DNA from: Cryobacterium glaciale
GTDB taxonomy: Bacteria; Actinomycetota; Actinomycetes; Actinomycetales; Microbacteriaceae
Direction of reading: 5' to 3'
Length of the DNA stretch: 64,000 nt
Assembly: GCF_004402535.1 (NCBI RefSeq)
Contig: NZ_SOEY01000008.1
Location: forward strand, 186,001 to 250,000
Shown here: piece after piece, positions 53,302 through 62,860 of the stretch
Numbering within the stretch: the stretch's first letter is position 1
Layout: each line of letters begins with the position of its first letter
Made by a program: the position numbers and the translations under genes
The notes under the pieces: model-generated
The model's input: only the letters and a program-made list of their open reading frames with translations
The model's database searches: none
What the model was told of the DNA's origin: nothing

Positions 53302-54449
53302 CTGGCCGTTCTTTCCGCAGCGGATGCCGCGCGCGGCCGTGCCCATCCGCTCGCCACCGCGGTCACCGCGATGGTCACGAGCGCGCCGAGCAGCAAGGCC
53401 GCTGCCTCGCCGGGAACGAGGACGTGCAGCTGGGTGCCGATCGTCGCGGCCGCGATCGGAATTCCGAGCTGGGCCGCTGACAGCAGGCCGTGCGACAGCG
53501 GGAGGCCCAACACGCGGGTGGTCGAGTGGGTGAGCAGTGTCGCCAGTCCGAGCGCCAGTCCGAGCGCGATCATCTGCGGGTGATCGGCGAGGTCGCGCAG
53601 CGCGAGCGAGGCGCCCAGCCAGACGAAGAAGAGCGGCCCGAAGAATCCGTCGGCGAGGGCGAAGAGTTGGCGGGCCAGGCGGCGCGGTTCGCCGAGCATG
53701 GCGACGGCGAGGCCGAACGCGAACCCGGCGAGCATGACCGAGACGTGGCTGAACACGGCCACCGCTGACAGGGCAAACAGAATGGCCAGCTGGATGCGCA
53801 GCTCGAGGGCGAATTTGCGGTTGGCCGAGAGCTTGTGCAGCCGCAGGCGGGAGCCGTTCCGCTCCAGCCAGGCCAGCACGACGTAAAGGGCCACGGCCAG
53901 CACCGCTACCACGGCAGCCCCGAGAGCGGCGCGGCCCGCATTCGGCGGGTCGATGGCGAGCGGCAACGCCACGATCGCTGCGATATCGGCGATCGCAACC
54001 TGCGCGGTGAGCTCGAGCATCGACCGGCCGCGCAGCCCGAGCGAGTGAACGAGCGGCAGCACGAGCGCGGCCGAGGAGGACGCGAGCAGCACTATATATA
54101 AGGGAGCGTGCTGGGTGCCGAAGATCATCGCGATGGCCACCCCGAGGGTGCTCGCCGAAACGGTGACGAGGATTGCCCGCACCAGACCGGCTGAGAGCGC
54201 TGCGCGGATCGCGCCGGAGCGAACGGGCACGTGCGTGCCGGCCACGAACATGATCAACGCGAATCCGACATCCGCTAGAAAAGTCAGGGTGGGGTCGGCG
54301 GCATCGATGAGGCCGAGACCGGTGCGGCCGACGATAACGCCGGCGGCAAGCTGGCCGATGACGACGGGAATGTTCCAACGGCGCGGCGTCGCCAGCAGCG
54401 GACCGAGCAGCGCGATCACTGAGATGATCGCAAGGGTCTGAAAGTCCAT
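53298..54449 (-). CDS. Cation:proton antiporter (CPA2 type)
   Basis: 383 residues from ATG 54449, five bases after GGGGAGG; a GTG at 54455 overlaps that site. About eleven to twelve helices. N-terminal WNIPVVIGQLAAGVIVGRTGLGLI is a CPA2 signature, VGFALIMFVAGTHV follows, and an ADIAAIVALPLAID segment carries an aspartate where CPA2 exchangers have their ion-binding residues. The TrkA-N/RCK domain found in KefB/KefC is absent. Na+ or K+ exchange for H+ is likely. Confidence 0.88.
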   Translation of the reverse strand: MDFQTLAIISVIALLGPLLATPRRWNIPVVIGQLAAGVIVGRTGLGLIDAADPTLTFLADVGFALIMFVAGTHVPVRSGAIRAALSAGLVRAILVTVSASTLGVAIAMIFGTQHAPLYIVLLASSSAALVLPLVHSLGLRGRSMLELTAQVAIADIAAIVALPLAIDPPNAGRAALGAAVVAVLAVALYVVLAWLERNGSRLRLHKLSANRKFALELRIQLAILFALSAVAVFSHVSVMLAGFAFGLAVAMLGEPRRLARQLFALADGFFGPLFFVWLGASLALRDLADHPQMIALGLALGLATLLTHSTTRVLGLPLSHGLLSAAQLGIPIAAATIGTQLHVLVPGEAAALLLGALVTIAVTAVASGWARPRAASAAERTAS

Positions 54450-54537
54450 GCGCACCTCCCCGCGGCTGTCATGTGCGCGCTCGTGCGCTGAGTCGAGCGT
54501 AGTCCCGGGCGGCGCGCGCAGGCGGCATGATGGGGGT

Positions 54538-55374
54538 ATGAGTCAAACCGTCGCCGGAGCCCGCGTGCTGATTACCGGAGCCGCCATGGGAATGGGCCGC
54601 CTGTATGCCGAACGCTGCGTCGCCGAGGGGGCGAAGAGCGTGATCCTGTGGGACCGTGACGGTGCGGCGCTCGCCGCGACGGCCGCCCGCCTCACCGACC
54701 GGTCCAAGGGGCGCACCCAGATTGCACCGTACATCGTCGATATTGCCGACCTCGGCGCCATCGCGCAGACCGCGCAGCGGGTGCGCACTGAGATCGGTGA
54801 CCCCGACGTGGTCATCAACAACGCTGGAATCATTCGCGGCAAGTATTTCTGGGAGCACGACAACGGTGCAGACACCCGCCCGACCATGCAGATCAATGCG
54901 CTCGCCCCCATGTACATCGCCCGGGAGTTTCTGCCGGCCATGATCGCGAGCGGATACCGCGAGTCGCGCATCGTGAACATCGCGTCGGCCGCCGGCACGC
55001 TCAGCAACCCGCGCATGAGCGTTTATGCCGCCTCGAAGGCGGCTCTCATCGGCTGGAGCGACTCGTTGCGGCTCGAACTGGTGCAGCAGGGGTACGGCCA
55101 CGTCAAGGTGACCACGGTGTGCCCGAGTTACATCGACACGGGCATGTTCGAGGGTGCCCGCGGGCCACTGCTCACCCCGTTGATGACCCCGGAATATGTG
55201 GTCGATCGGGTCTGGCGGGCGATGCTCGCCGGCAAGCCGCAGTTGCTGCTGCCGTGGACGGTGAACCTGTCGAAGGTGCTGCGCGGGGTGCTGCCGTTAG
55301 CTGCGTGGGATGCCGTCGCCGGTCGCGTTTTTGGCGTGTATCGGTCGATGGACCGGTGGGTCGGCCGCCAGTAG
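54538..55374 (+). CDS. Short-chain dehydrogenase/reductase (SDR)
   Basis: 278 residues from ATG 54538. Classical SDR: cofactor motif LITGAAMGMGRLYAERCVAEGA (about 10-31; TGxxxGMG), NNAGI near 98-102, active-site serine in IVNIASAAG and YAASKAALIGW (YxxxK). The tail, about residues 215-278, has VDRVWRAMLAGKPQLLLPW and basic/hydrophobic residues typical of membrane-associated SDRs acting on lipid or steroid-like substrates. Transcribed alone; the next sequence is a transporter remnant. Confidence 0.92.
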   Translation: MSQTVAGARVLITGAAMGMGRLYAERCVAEGAKSVILWDRDGAALAATAARLTDRSKGRTQIAPYIVDIADLGAIAQTAQRVRTEIGDPDVVINNAGIIRGKYFWEHDNGADTRPTMQINALAPMYIAREFLPAMIASGYRESRIVNIASAAGTLSNPRMSVYAASKAALIGWSDSLRLELVQQGYGHVKVTTVCPSYIDTGMFEGARGPLLTPLMTPEYVVDRVWRAMLAGKPQLLLPWTVNLSKVLRGVLPLAAWDAVAGRVFGVYRSMDRWVGRQ

Positions 55375-55439
55375 CGGCCTTCGGAGGTGAACTCCAGCCC
55401 CATAAGCCATCGCTACCACGCACCATCACGCACCTGTCG

Positions 55440-55688
55440 TTTGTGGCCCCGTTCTTCGGCACTCAGATGCTCGGCTGGCTGGTTGATTCCGGTGCTCCGA
55501 GCATCGTGATCGCTTACATCCTGGTGGCCGCGGCCTTCGTGGTGTTGCATCGCCGCGAACCGAAGATGGACCGTCCGCTGCGCATCGGCGGCGTCTTCTT
55601 CTTCTACCTGCGCATTCCGGCCGGAATCGCGCCCGGCCACGATGCCGAGGAGCGCCTGCTCGAGAGTTTCGGTTCCCGCCGCTTCTAA
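55440..55688 (+). pseudogene. Remnant of an APC-family amino-acid permease C-terminus
   Basis: The frame ending at 55688 reads FGTQMLGWLVDSGAPSIVIA then FVVLHRREPKMDRPLRIGG, and after only five residues FYLRIPAGIAPGHDAEERLLE. In full-length APC permeases these segments are the last helices and the cytoplasmic tail, separated by about 30-40 more residues including another helix. No start codon or ribosome site fits, and the frame upstream runs into the SDR gene. I read it as the 3' end of a gene with a large 5' loss and an internal deletion. Confidence 0.65.
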
Positions 55689-56063
55689 CCCCGTAAATTT
55701 TAGTGAGAATTGAGCTTGCGTCGCGCTGGAAGCTGAGTATTATTCTTTGCAGCTGGGGTTCTCGTACTCCGATTGGTGGCATTCTTCCATTAGGAAGTTG
55801 ACCCCGTTGCGGACCGGGGCCCCAGCCTTTCTGTGCCCTCGCGAGCCCACAGGCGCTCCGCTAGAGCCGTCATTCCCGTTGGTCAACGCGGGTTGCCTGC
55901 GAAACCCGGCCATTGTCGTTGGTCGAGCCTGTCGACACCGCCAGCGAGCACCGCGGTACGGTCTCGAAGAGGCGCCTGTCAGTCCGAATGCGTCTTCGCA
56001 CAGGAATCCCAGTAGATTCGAGAAACCCTCGACTTCATGCGCTGAGCTTGGTACACTTGTTCT

Positions 56064-56597
56064 ATGAGCCAGAGCGGCGACACCCCCAGCCGGGCCCCGC
56101 CGATCCGTTCTTCGCCGCCCACGGCTGCCGGCCTTCCACGCCTGAGGAGCGCGCCGAGTTCGAGGTGTTCTGGGCGCAGTGTCAAGCGGATTGGCGGGTT
56201 GAAGTTGCCGAGGGGCTCGGACAATTCGCCCCGTACGATGACCTCGACCCCGTCGGCTTGGAATTCGTCAACCTAGAACCGGTGAGTCCGGCGACTGACC
56301 GTCCGGAGTTGTTTGACGGCCCGCCTATTCCGGCCGGTCTCGACCTGTCCGAGATATCCGCGGCAGCTCACACCTCAGCGACTGGAAAGTCACCGCCACC
56401 CCCGACGGCACCCTGCACTGGACCAGCCCCGCCGGCAAGCACTACGCCACCGACCCCGCCACCCGCATCAGCCCCACCTCCAACAAGCCAGCCCGTCAAC
56501 ATCACCCCCGCCTAACGCGCCAGCGCCGCCCGTGCCCGACCCATGGAAATCCGAGTGCACCTTCGACAACCCCGACCCCGACTCGCACCCCTTCTAG
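56064..56597 (+). pseudogene. Frameshifted remnant of an HNH/DUF222-type gene
   Basis: Three frames carry protein-like pieces. ATG 56064 gives MSQSGDTPSRAP, which continues sensibly only in another frame as ADPFFAAHGCRPSTPEERAEF...DLDPVGLEFVN. From about 56377 a third frame reads SDWKVTATPDGTLHWTSPAG, the standard segment just after the HNH motif of DUF222-HNH proteins. The last part, PDPWKSECTFDNPDPDSHPF before the TAG at 56595, is in the frame of 56313. The catalytic HNH motif itself is missing. Probably a collapsed copy, or two adjoining relics. 55689-56063 shows nothing else. Confidence 0.6.
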
Positions 56598-56667
56598 GTG
56601 AAGGTCCCTGAACTCCGCGCCCGTCGTCAAGACCGGACCGATCGCGAGCCACGGCCTGCTCACGCGA

Positions 56668-56716
56668 CCGCACCGCACCGCACCGCACGCTACTGCTACT
56701 GCTACTGCTACTGCTA
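56668..56716. repeat. Pentamer and hexamer microsatellites at the end of the SCO7613-like gene
   Basis: Four CCGCA-type pentamers (56668-56687) are followed by a (CTACTG)n array (56690-56716, about 4.5 units). On the minus strand the latter reads TAG CAG TAG CAG..., in frame with the gene that ends there. The first TAG (56716-56714) is its stop codon, and four more TAG codons follow in frame at 6-bp steps. Confidence 0.9.
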
Positions 56717-59700
56717 CCGCAGCGCGCTGATGCGCAGGGCCACCGACTTGAAGTTCGCGATGCGCTGCTCGTAGCGTGCAGCCAGCACGATGAGCACGAT
56801 TCCGCCGCCGCCGAGCCAAAGGAACCAGGGGATCACGCTGTAGGCGAGAGCGATCCATGGCCAGAGCTGGGCGACACCGTGAATGATCAGCACGAGCGCG
56901 CCGATCACGAACGGCGCCTGCAGTCGAAGCGTGCTGCCGATCACGATCACGATAATGGCCACAATGCCGAGGCTGACGATGCGCCACAGTTCGTTGAACG
57001 TGAAGTCCAGAAGCAATGTCGGCACCAGGAGCAGCAGCAGCCCGGGGCCGATCCACGGCCAGCTGCGCGCCCGCGGGTCGCTCTGCAGCCGGAGCCGCCC
57101 CGAGCCCAGCAGTGCGAGGGCCACCGGAACGGTTACGAGCTCGAAGGGGTCGACCACGCTGAAACTCGCGGCCGTGAAAGCGGCCAGGCCGGCCAACGCG
57201 AGCACGCCCCAGGCAGTGAGCGTCCCAAACGGCGCTTGGGGGCGCCAGAGGGCCAGCACGTGCACGGCCGAGAGTGCGACTACGAGCAGCAGAGCGCGTG
57301 GTGTCGATAGCCCGGCATCGGCGGGGGAGATGGCCACGGCGAGTTCGATCCAGGTCAGAACGGATGCCCACACCAGCACGAGCGCGATACTCGCGCCGCG
57401 ACGAAGCGGAGCGGAGGCGGCATCCGCTTGGCGTGCCAGCAGGAAGGCGGTCGCGACGGCTACAGCGGCAGGGATCAGCAGCCAGAACTCGAGCCGTGCG
57501 TCGGGAGCGCCGGGCGCGCCGCGCAGCCGTTGGGTCTGCGCGACGGCCGTGATCACGAGGGCGACGGAACCCGCCAGGCCAGCCGCGGCGAGATAGTGCG
57601 AACGCGGTGGCGACCACTGCACCGCCCCGGCACCGAGTGCCAGGGTCACTGCCACGAGGGCGACGACGACCGCGCGCACCAGCGACCCCGACTGTGCTGC
57701 GAGGGCGAGCGGCGCGAGGGCGATCAGCAGTCCGGCCAGGGTGAGCAGTCCGGCCACCGGGCTCGCTGCGCTCGTGCGATCGATTCGGCCGTAGCGACGA
57801 ATGAGTACAGCCGTGATGAGCACGACGCCGGCGACGGGCAGCACATAGGGTTCGAGTGCCACTGTTCCGGCCCGGGCGAGGCCGAGCCAGAGGCCGGCGG
57901 TGCCGAGCGCAATGGCGAGCCAGCCGAAGTGACGTCGATTCGAGCGGGAACCGAAGATCCCGTCAGGGGCGATCGCCATGATGAGGGCCACGATGCCGGC
58001 GAGCACGATCACGAGCCAGCCGAGCGAGCGAAAGGTGACCGCTGCCGTGAACGCGGCCGGGATGAGCACGATCGCCGCGCCGATTTCGAGGGCGATCCGG
58101 TCACGCCGGGCGAACCGGTCGACGCGCACGCTGCTGGCATCGGTGCTGCGAAACAGCGCGAGCGAGCAGACCACGAGCGCGACCGCCGGTGGGGCCAGGG
58201 TGAAAACGGATGCGACGGCATCCGTTGCGAACAAAACCTCGCGCACCAGCAGAAACAGCAGCGGGGCCAACGCGACGGCGGCAATGCCCCGTTCTGTGTG
58301 CAGGCCGCCGCGGTTGGCGCGCACCAACACCCACACGGCGCAGGACGCCACAAGCAGACCCGTACGCACGATCGAGCCGGACGGTTCGGGCTGCAGGAGC
58401 GATTCGTCGGCGGCGAGCGACCAGGATCGAATCGGCAGGGCGAAGACGACCACGGTCGGAACCAGCAGGGTGAAGAAGGCCCAGCGCCGCTCGAGGGGTG
58501 GGAGCACTCTTGGTCGCAGCACCGCGGCGGCAAGGAGCAGATGCAGCAGCGCTGTGACGAGGGCGAGGGCCGCCGTGACGTTGGCCAGGTTAATCGAGTC
58601 CGACCAGTTCTGATCGGGCGCAAGGGCCAGGGGAACGTGCGCGACACCGACCAGGGCGACCACAATGGCCGCGGCCAGCAGCGCTCCGCGAACGTGTGTG
58701 CGTGACTCGGGGGCCAGCAGCTTGCCGTCGAGCACGGCGTTGGGCGCAGTTCGCTTCACCAGCAGGCGGGCGAACCAGAGGGCGAGCACGAGCGAGATAG
58801 TGCCGAACCACCAGGTTGTCGGGTGCGCCCAGCTGATGAGATAGCCGAACGCTTCACCGGAAATCAGGAGCCCGACGAGGCCTGGGGCCAAAAATCCGAC
58901 GGAGAACCGACCCGTCGTGCTGCCGTTGCCGGGGATGAGTGCGAACTCGGGCGTACGGGCGAGCAGCAAGCAGATGAGCGCCCCGGTGCCCAGCAGCAGG
59001 TAGAGCGCGACGGTGATCCCGACCGACTCCACGAAGGGCACCGCGAGAACGACGACGGCCAGCGTGAGGGCGGTCACGATCTGGCGACGGGCGTGGATCA
59101 GACCCCCGAGGGTCCACCCGATCAGCAGGACCGCGCCGATCCCGACCAGGGCGAGCAAGGCCCAACCGTTGTCGGCAGTGGCGAGGTCGGTGACGACCTC
59201 GCGACCTCGAACTCCGTTCTCCGTTGCCAGAGCGAGGGGCACAGCGGCGTACCAGACCGTGACCAGCAGAGGAATGACCGCGACGACCGCCGCCGACCCC
59301 GCAGCCACGGCGCCGGCAGTGCGCGCAGCAGCGGGCGGGACGAAGCGACGGCTGAACCATTCGAGGGCAACGGCGAGGGCCACAGCCACCAGCACGGGCA
59401 TGGTCAGTGTGAAGGCCAGGCTGTCGTGGCGACCGGCGATAACCGGCGCAATGCCGGCTGCGGAGAGCGCCGCCAGCGACGCCGCAAGATAGGCGAAGAA
59501 TCGATACTCCGTCATGAATCGGGCAGACTCGACCGTCGCGCCCGCGTCTGCAGACTGGGCGAGCAGGGCGCTCACGGCGGCGGCCACGCGGGACTGCTCC
59601 TCCGCTGGCGCAGTGGCTGGCACGGCGACCGGCGTGGCGGACGGCCGGGTTGCAGCAGCCGCAGCGACCAGTGCGGTCTGCTGCGCGCGCAGCACGAGCA

Positions 59701-60913
59701 CGGCGTGTGCCGTGGCGACGATCGCAACCGCGCCGAGGCACCAGACCGGGGCGACGAGGCTGTCGAAGTCGACGAACACGGCAACGATCGCCGACGCGCC
59801 GAGGGCCAGCGCGCCGAGGACGAGCAGCAGCATCCGCTCGGGAAAGCGATCGATCGCGGGCCGCCGGAGCACGACCGCTGAGGGCCGGGGAAGCGTCACA
59901 CGGTGCAGCAGCGCGCCGACGGCAGCACCGAGAAAGCCGAAGAAAACGCGGGTGAGCGTGTCCTGGCTCTGAAAGATGCCCGCTGCAAACAGCCCGAGGC
60001 CGGGAACCGCGACGGCGAAACCGGCGACGCTCCCCACCCGCAGGTCCGAGCGGGCGTGCCAGCCGAGGAAGAGCGCTGCGCAGGCGAGCAGGGCCACGCC
60101 CCAATAGAGGGCGCCATCGCCGGCAGCGAGGCCGAACAGGTTGTTCTGCCGCATGCCCCAGACATCGAGCAGCACGAGCACGACGGCAAAGCTGCCGATG
60201 CCCTCTGCGGTGGACGTAAGCCGCGAGCGACGCATCCGCGCCGCGACCACGAGCGCCGCCACGGTCAGCACCGCGACGACAACCGAGCGAAACCCCAGTC
60301 CGGCGACGATCCACGCGACGGTTAGGAAGAAGATCGCGGCAACCGAGACCAACAGCACGCCAATGGAGAGCAGCACGACCTGCACGCTGGAACGTTGGGG
60401 CTTCGCGGGCAGAGCTGGTGCGGCCCCGGCCACGGGCAGTGCGGGCGTCGAGGGTGGCTGCGGGGGCACGGCAGCCCGCGGAATCCGGGTGCTGGCTGTC
60501 GGGTCGAAAACCGGCGGCGCCACGGGAAGCGGGGCGCGCGGCGCAACGGGAATGGCCACCGTCTGCTGGGCCGGTGCTGGCATCGTCGTGGTGGTGGTAC
60601 CGGCGCTGGCCACGGTGGTGCCGGCCGCGCGCACGGGAGCCGAGCTCAACCCCGTCTCGTAGCGGATGCGCCCGATCAGCTCGGCGCGCTTTTCCAGGGC
60701 TGCCGCGGCATCCGCTGAGCTCGCCAGCAATTCGGTTGCGGTCGCATGCCGCAGGTCGAGCCGGCAGGCCGAGCACACCGGCAACTTGAGCGGGGCGTGG
60801 CAGGCCGGGCAGAGCGTCGTGTCGGTGAGGTCTGCGATGTGGCGCGGCCAGATTATTCGACCCACATGGCGCAGATAGAACTCCCCGGTATGGACTGGCT
60901 CGTGCTCTGACAT
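56714..60913 (-). CDS. SCO7613-like giant polytopic membrane protein with N-terminal zinc ribbon
   Basis: 1399 residues. The N-terminus has a zinc ribbon, CPACHAPLKLPVCSACRLDL (two CxxC pairs near residues 37-55), then a helical and a P/A-rich linker (to about 170). About 1200 residues with some 30-35 hydrophobic helices follow, almost without long soluble loops except around 410-460. This is the layout of SCO7613 C-terminal domain membrane proteins, common in actinobacteria and without known role. The start ATG is at 60913 (MSEHEPVHTGEFYLRHV). It is followed by tandem stop codons in a hexamer repeat. No partner gene is adjacent. Confidence 0.85.
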   Translation of the reverse strand: MSEHEPVHTGEFYLRHVGRIIWPRHIADLTDTTLCPACHAPLKLPVCSACRLDLRHATATELLASSADAAAALEKRAELIGRIRYETGLSSAPVRAAGTTVASAGTTTTTMPAPAQQTVAIPVAPRAPLPVAPPVFDPTASTRIPRAAVPPQPPSTPALPVAGAAPALPAKPQRSSVQVVLLSIGVLLVSVAAIFFLTVAWIVAGLGFRSVVVAVLTVAALVVAARMRRSRLTSTAEGIGSFAVVLVLLDVWGMRQNNLFGLAAGDGALYWGVALLACAALFLGWHARSDLRVGSVAGFAVAVPGLGLFAAGIFQSQDTLTRVFFGFLGAAVGALLHRVTLPRPSAVVLRRPAIDRFPERMLLLVLGALALGASAIVAVFVDFDSLVAPVWCLGAVAIVATAHAVLVLRAQQTALVAAAAATRPSATPVAVPATAPAEEQSRVAAAVSALLAQSADAGATVESARFMTEYRFFAYLAASLAALSAAGIAPVIAGRHDSLAFTLTMPVLVAVALAVALEWFSRRFVPPAAARTAGAVAAGSAAVVAVIPLLVTVWYAAVPLALATENGVRGREVVTDLATADNGWALLALVGIGAVLLIGWTLGGLIHARRQIVTALTLAVVVLAVPFVESVGITVALYLLLGTGALICLLLARTPEFALIPGNGSTTGRFSVGFLAPGLVGLLISGEAFGYLISWAHPTTWWFGTISLVLALWFARLLVKRTAPNAVLDGKLLAPESRTHVRGALLAAAIVVALVGVAHVPLALAPDQNWSDSINLANVTAALALVTALLHLLLAAAVLRPRVLPPLERRWAFFTLLVPTVVVFALPIRSWSLAADESLLQPEPSGSIVRTGLLVASCAVWVLVRANRGGLHTERGIAAVALAPLLFLLVREVLFATDAVASVFTLAPPAVALVVCSLALFRSTDASSVRVDRFARRDRIALEIGAAIVLIPAAFTAAVTFRSLGWLVIVLAGIVALIMAIAPDGIFGSRSNRRHFGWLAIALGTAGLWLGLARAGTVALEPYVLPVAGVVLITAVLIRRYGRIDRTSAASPVAGLLTLAGLLIALAPLALAAQSGSLVRAVVVALVAVTLALGAGAVQWSPPRSHYLAAAGLAGSVALVITAVAQTQRLRGAPGAPDARLEFWLLIPAAVAVATAFLLARQADAASAPLRRGASIALVLVWASVLTWIELAVAISPADAGLSTPRALLLVVALSAVHVLALWRPQAPFGTLTAWGVLALAGLAAFTAASFSVVDPFELVTVPVALALLGSGRLRLQSDPRARSWPWIGPGLLLLLVPTLLLDFTFNELWRIVSLGIVAIIVIVIGSTLRLQAPFVIGALVLIIHGVAQLWPWIALAYSVIPWFLWLGGGGIVLIVLAARYEQRIANFKSVALRISALR

Positions 60914-61026
60914 CGATCTCCCCGCGGTCGGTCACTCTCCGCACAGGCTATCGGGCGGAGAAAAATGGGGCCGGCCGAGCACAGGCATGTGGAGAACTTC
61001 TGCCGGGGGAGGATGCGGGTGCCCGA

Positions 61027-61842
61027 TCAGAGACTGTTGGTCGCCAGCCAGCTCACGAGCACCCGCTGAAACTCGAGCGGATGCTCCACGCTCGGTAAAT
61101 GTGCCGTGCCGCGGAAGGTGCATCCGCTCGCCTGCGGCAGCATCTCCAAGAGGAACTCATAGTGGGCCAGCGCGCTCGTGACGTCGAGTTCACCGACGGT
61201 GATGAGCGCCGGAATGTCGATGTCGCTGACCCGGTCGAGTGCGGGCGGTTCGAGCGGCAGGGAGAGCGGAGTTTCCGTGGCGTGGATGACGTTGCGCAGA
61301 TTGAGCTCCTGCGCGAGGGCCAGAAAGGCCGGGTCGACATCGGCCGCCTTGCGGGTCGGTCCGACCGCCCAGAGCGTGACCTCGAGCCGGGCCAGCCGCG
61401 GCCACTGACGCGCCGTGAATGCCGCATCCAGCTTGTCGAACAGGGCGTCCTCTTTCTCGGTCAGCTCGACATCGGGAAACCCGCTCGGCCCGGATCCGAT
61501 CGTGACCAGGCCGGCGACCCGCTCGGGGCTGGCCACGGCCAGGTCGATCGCGATCGTGCCGCCGCGCGAGCACCCAATGAGGGTGGCGCGAGCGACGCCG
61601 AGATGATCGAGCAGCGCCGTGGCATCCGCTCGGTTGGAGAATTCGACATTCTCGGTCGTGGTCTGGCCGAACCCACGGGTGTCGAAGCGAATGACGTAGT
61701 GGTGTGCTGCGAGGGCGGCGACCTGCGGATCCCACATGCGCAGGGTCGCGATACCCGCGTGGATCAGCAGCAGGGCTGGCGAGTCGGGGTCTCCCTGAGT
61801 CTCGTAATACAGGGAAGCGCCAGGAACGTCGAGTCGGGGCAT
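61027..61842 (-). CDS. Alpha/beta hydrolase
   Basis: 271 residues from ATG 61842 (MPRLDVPGASLYYETQGD). It has the oxyanion-hole motif LLLIHAGIATLRMWDPQV (HA in place of HG), RFDTRGFGQT and the nucleophile elbow IGCSRGGTIAIDLA (serine near 97). The acid is in ITVGELDVTSA and the histidine in FRGTAHLPSVEHP. The pattern fits esterases and 3-oxoadipate enol-lactonase-like enzymes; substrate open. The upstream frame to 62085 overlaps the divergent transporter gene and is rejected. Confidence 0.9.
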   Translation of the reverse strand: MPRLDVPGASLYYETQGDPDSPALLLIHAGIATLRMWDPQVAALAAHHYVIRFDTRGFGQTTTENVEFSNRADATALLDHLGVARATLIGCSRGGTIAIDLAVASPERVAGLVTIGSGPSGFPDVELTEKEDALFDKLDAAFTARQWPRLARLEVTLWAVGPTRKAADVDPAFLALAQELNLRNVIHATETPLSLPLEPPALDRVSDIDIPALITVGELDVTSALAHYEFLLEMLPQASGCTFRGTAHLPSVEHPLEFQRVLVSWLATNSL

Positions 61843-61923
61843 GCGTCGAGCGTAGCAACGCGGTGCGCCAGCCCGATAGAGCCGCGCAGGCAACCGGCCG
61901 GGCGAACCCGTAGGCTCGACGGA

Positions 61924-62844
61924 ATGGGCGGTGTTTTGATCGGTTTCTCGATTATCGGATTTGTGATCCTGATCGGGTACTTCGTAGAGCGATTCGGCAT
62001 CGTCGGGGCCGGCGCCGGCCGGGTACTCAACCGCATGGCCTTCTTCGTCGCCACTCCCGCGCTGCTGTTCACCGTGCTGTCCCACGCGGACGTCTCGGTG
62101 TTGTTCTCCGAGTTTCTGGTCGCCATCGTCTGCGCCATCGCGGTCGGTGTACTCCTCTATATCGCCCTGGCCCGGCTGTTCTTTCGCACGCCACTGGCCG
62201 AGACGGTGCTCGGCGCGTCGAGCGCAACCTACGTGAACGCGAACAATATCGGGCTGCCGGTGGCCATCTACGTGCTCGGCAGTGCCCAGTACGTGGCACC
62301 GGTGTTGCTGCTGCAGCTGGTGATCCTCGCACCGACCATCCTGGCGGTCCTCGACGTCGCTACCCGGGGTCGGGCCTCCTTCGTGTCGATTCTGACCCAG
62401 CCGCTACGCAACCCGATGATTCTCGCCTCGCTCGCCGGTGTGCTCGTGGCGACCTTCGGCATCACCCTGCCGGATCCGGTGCTCGCACCGTTCGAACTGA
62501 TCGGAGGCGCAGCGATCCCCCTGGTGCTGCTGTCATTCGGCATGTCCCTGCACGGGCAGCGCCTGCTCAAGGCCGGAACCGGGCGTAAACAGGTCGTCGC
62601 GGCCACCCTGATCAAGGTCGTGTTGATGCCGATCATCGCGTATTTGTTCGGGCATTTCGTGTTCGACCTCGATAATGCTGAGTTGTTCGCCGTGGTCGCG
62701 GTGTCGGCATTGCCGACCGCGCAGAACATCTTCAACTTCGCTTCGCGCTACGACCGAGCGATCGTCGTCACCCGCGACACCGTTTTGCTCACCACGATCC
62801 TGTCGATGCCCGCCCTGCTCGTGATCGCGGCGCTGCTCGCCTGA
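61924..62844 (+). CDS. AEC family transporter (auxin efflux carrier-like)
   Basis: 306 residues with ten helices in two halves: N-terminal FVILIGYFVERFG, NRMAFFVATPALLFTVLSHAD, then ATYVNANNIGLPVAIYVLG, the Asn/Gly-rich substrate crossover. The C-terminal half has GGAAIPLVLLSFGMSL and ALPTAQNIFNFASRYD. Such carriers move malonate, malate or other small organic acids. The downstream gene is a fumarylacetoacetase-type hydrolase 16 nt away, so uptake of an aromatic or dicarboxylic compound and its breakdown may be linked. Confidence 0.9.
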   Translation: MGGVLIGFSIIGFVILIGYFVERFGIVGAGAGRVLNRMAFFVATPALLFTVLSHADVSVLFSEFLVAIVCAIAVGVLLYIALARLFFRTPLAETVLGASSATYVNANNIGLPVAIYVLGSAQYVAPVLLLQLVILAPTILAVLDVATRGRASFVSILTQPLRNPMILASLAGVLVATFGITLPDPVLAPFELIGGAAIPLVLLSFGMSLHGQRLLKAGTGRKQVVAATLIKVVLMPIIAYLFGHFVFDLDNAELFAVVAVSALPTAQNIFNFASRYDRAIVVTRDTVLLTTILSMPALLVIAALLA

Positions 62845-62860
62845 CTCTTGAAAGGACCAC

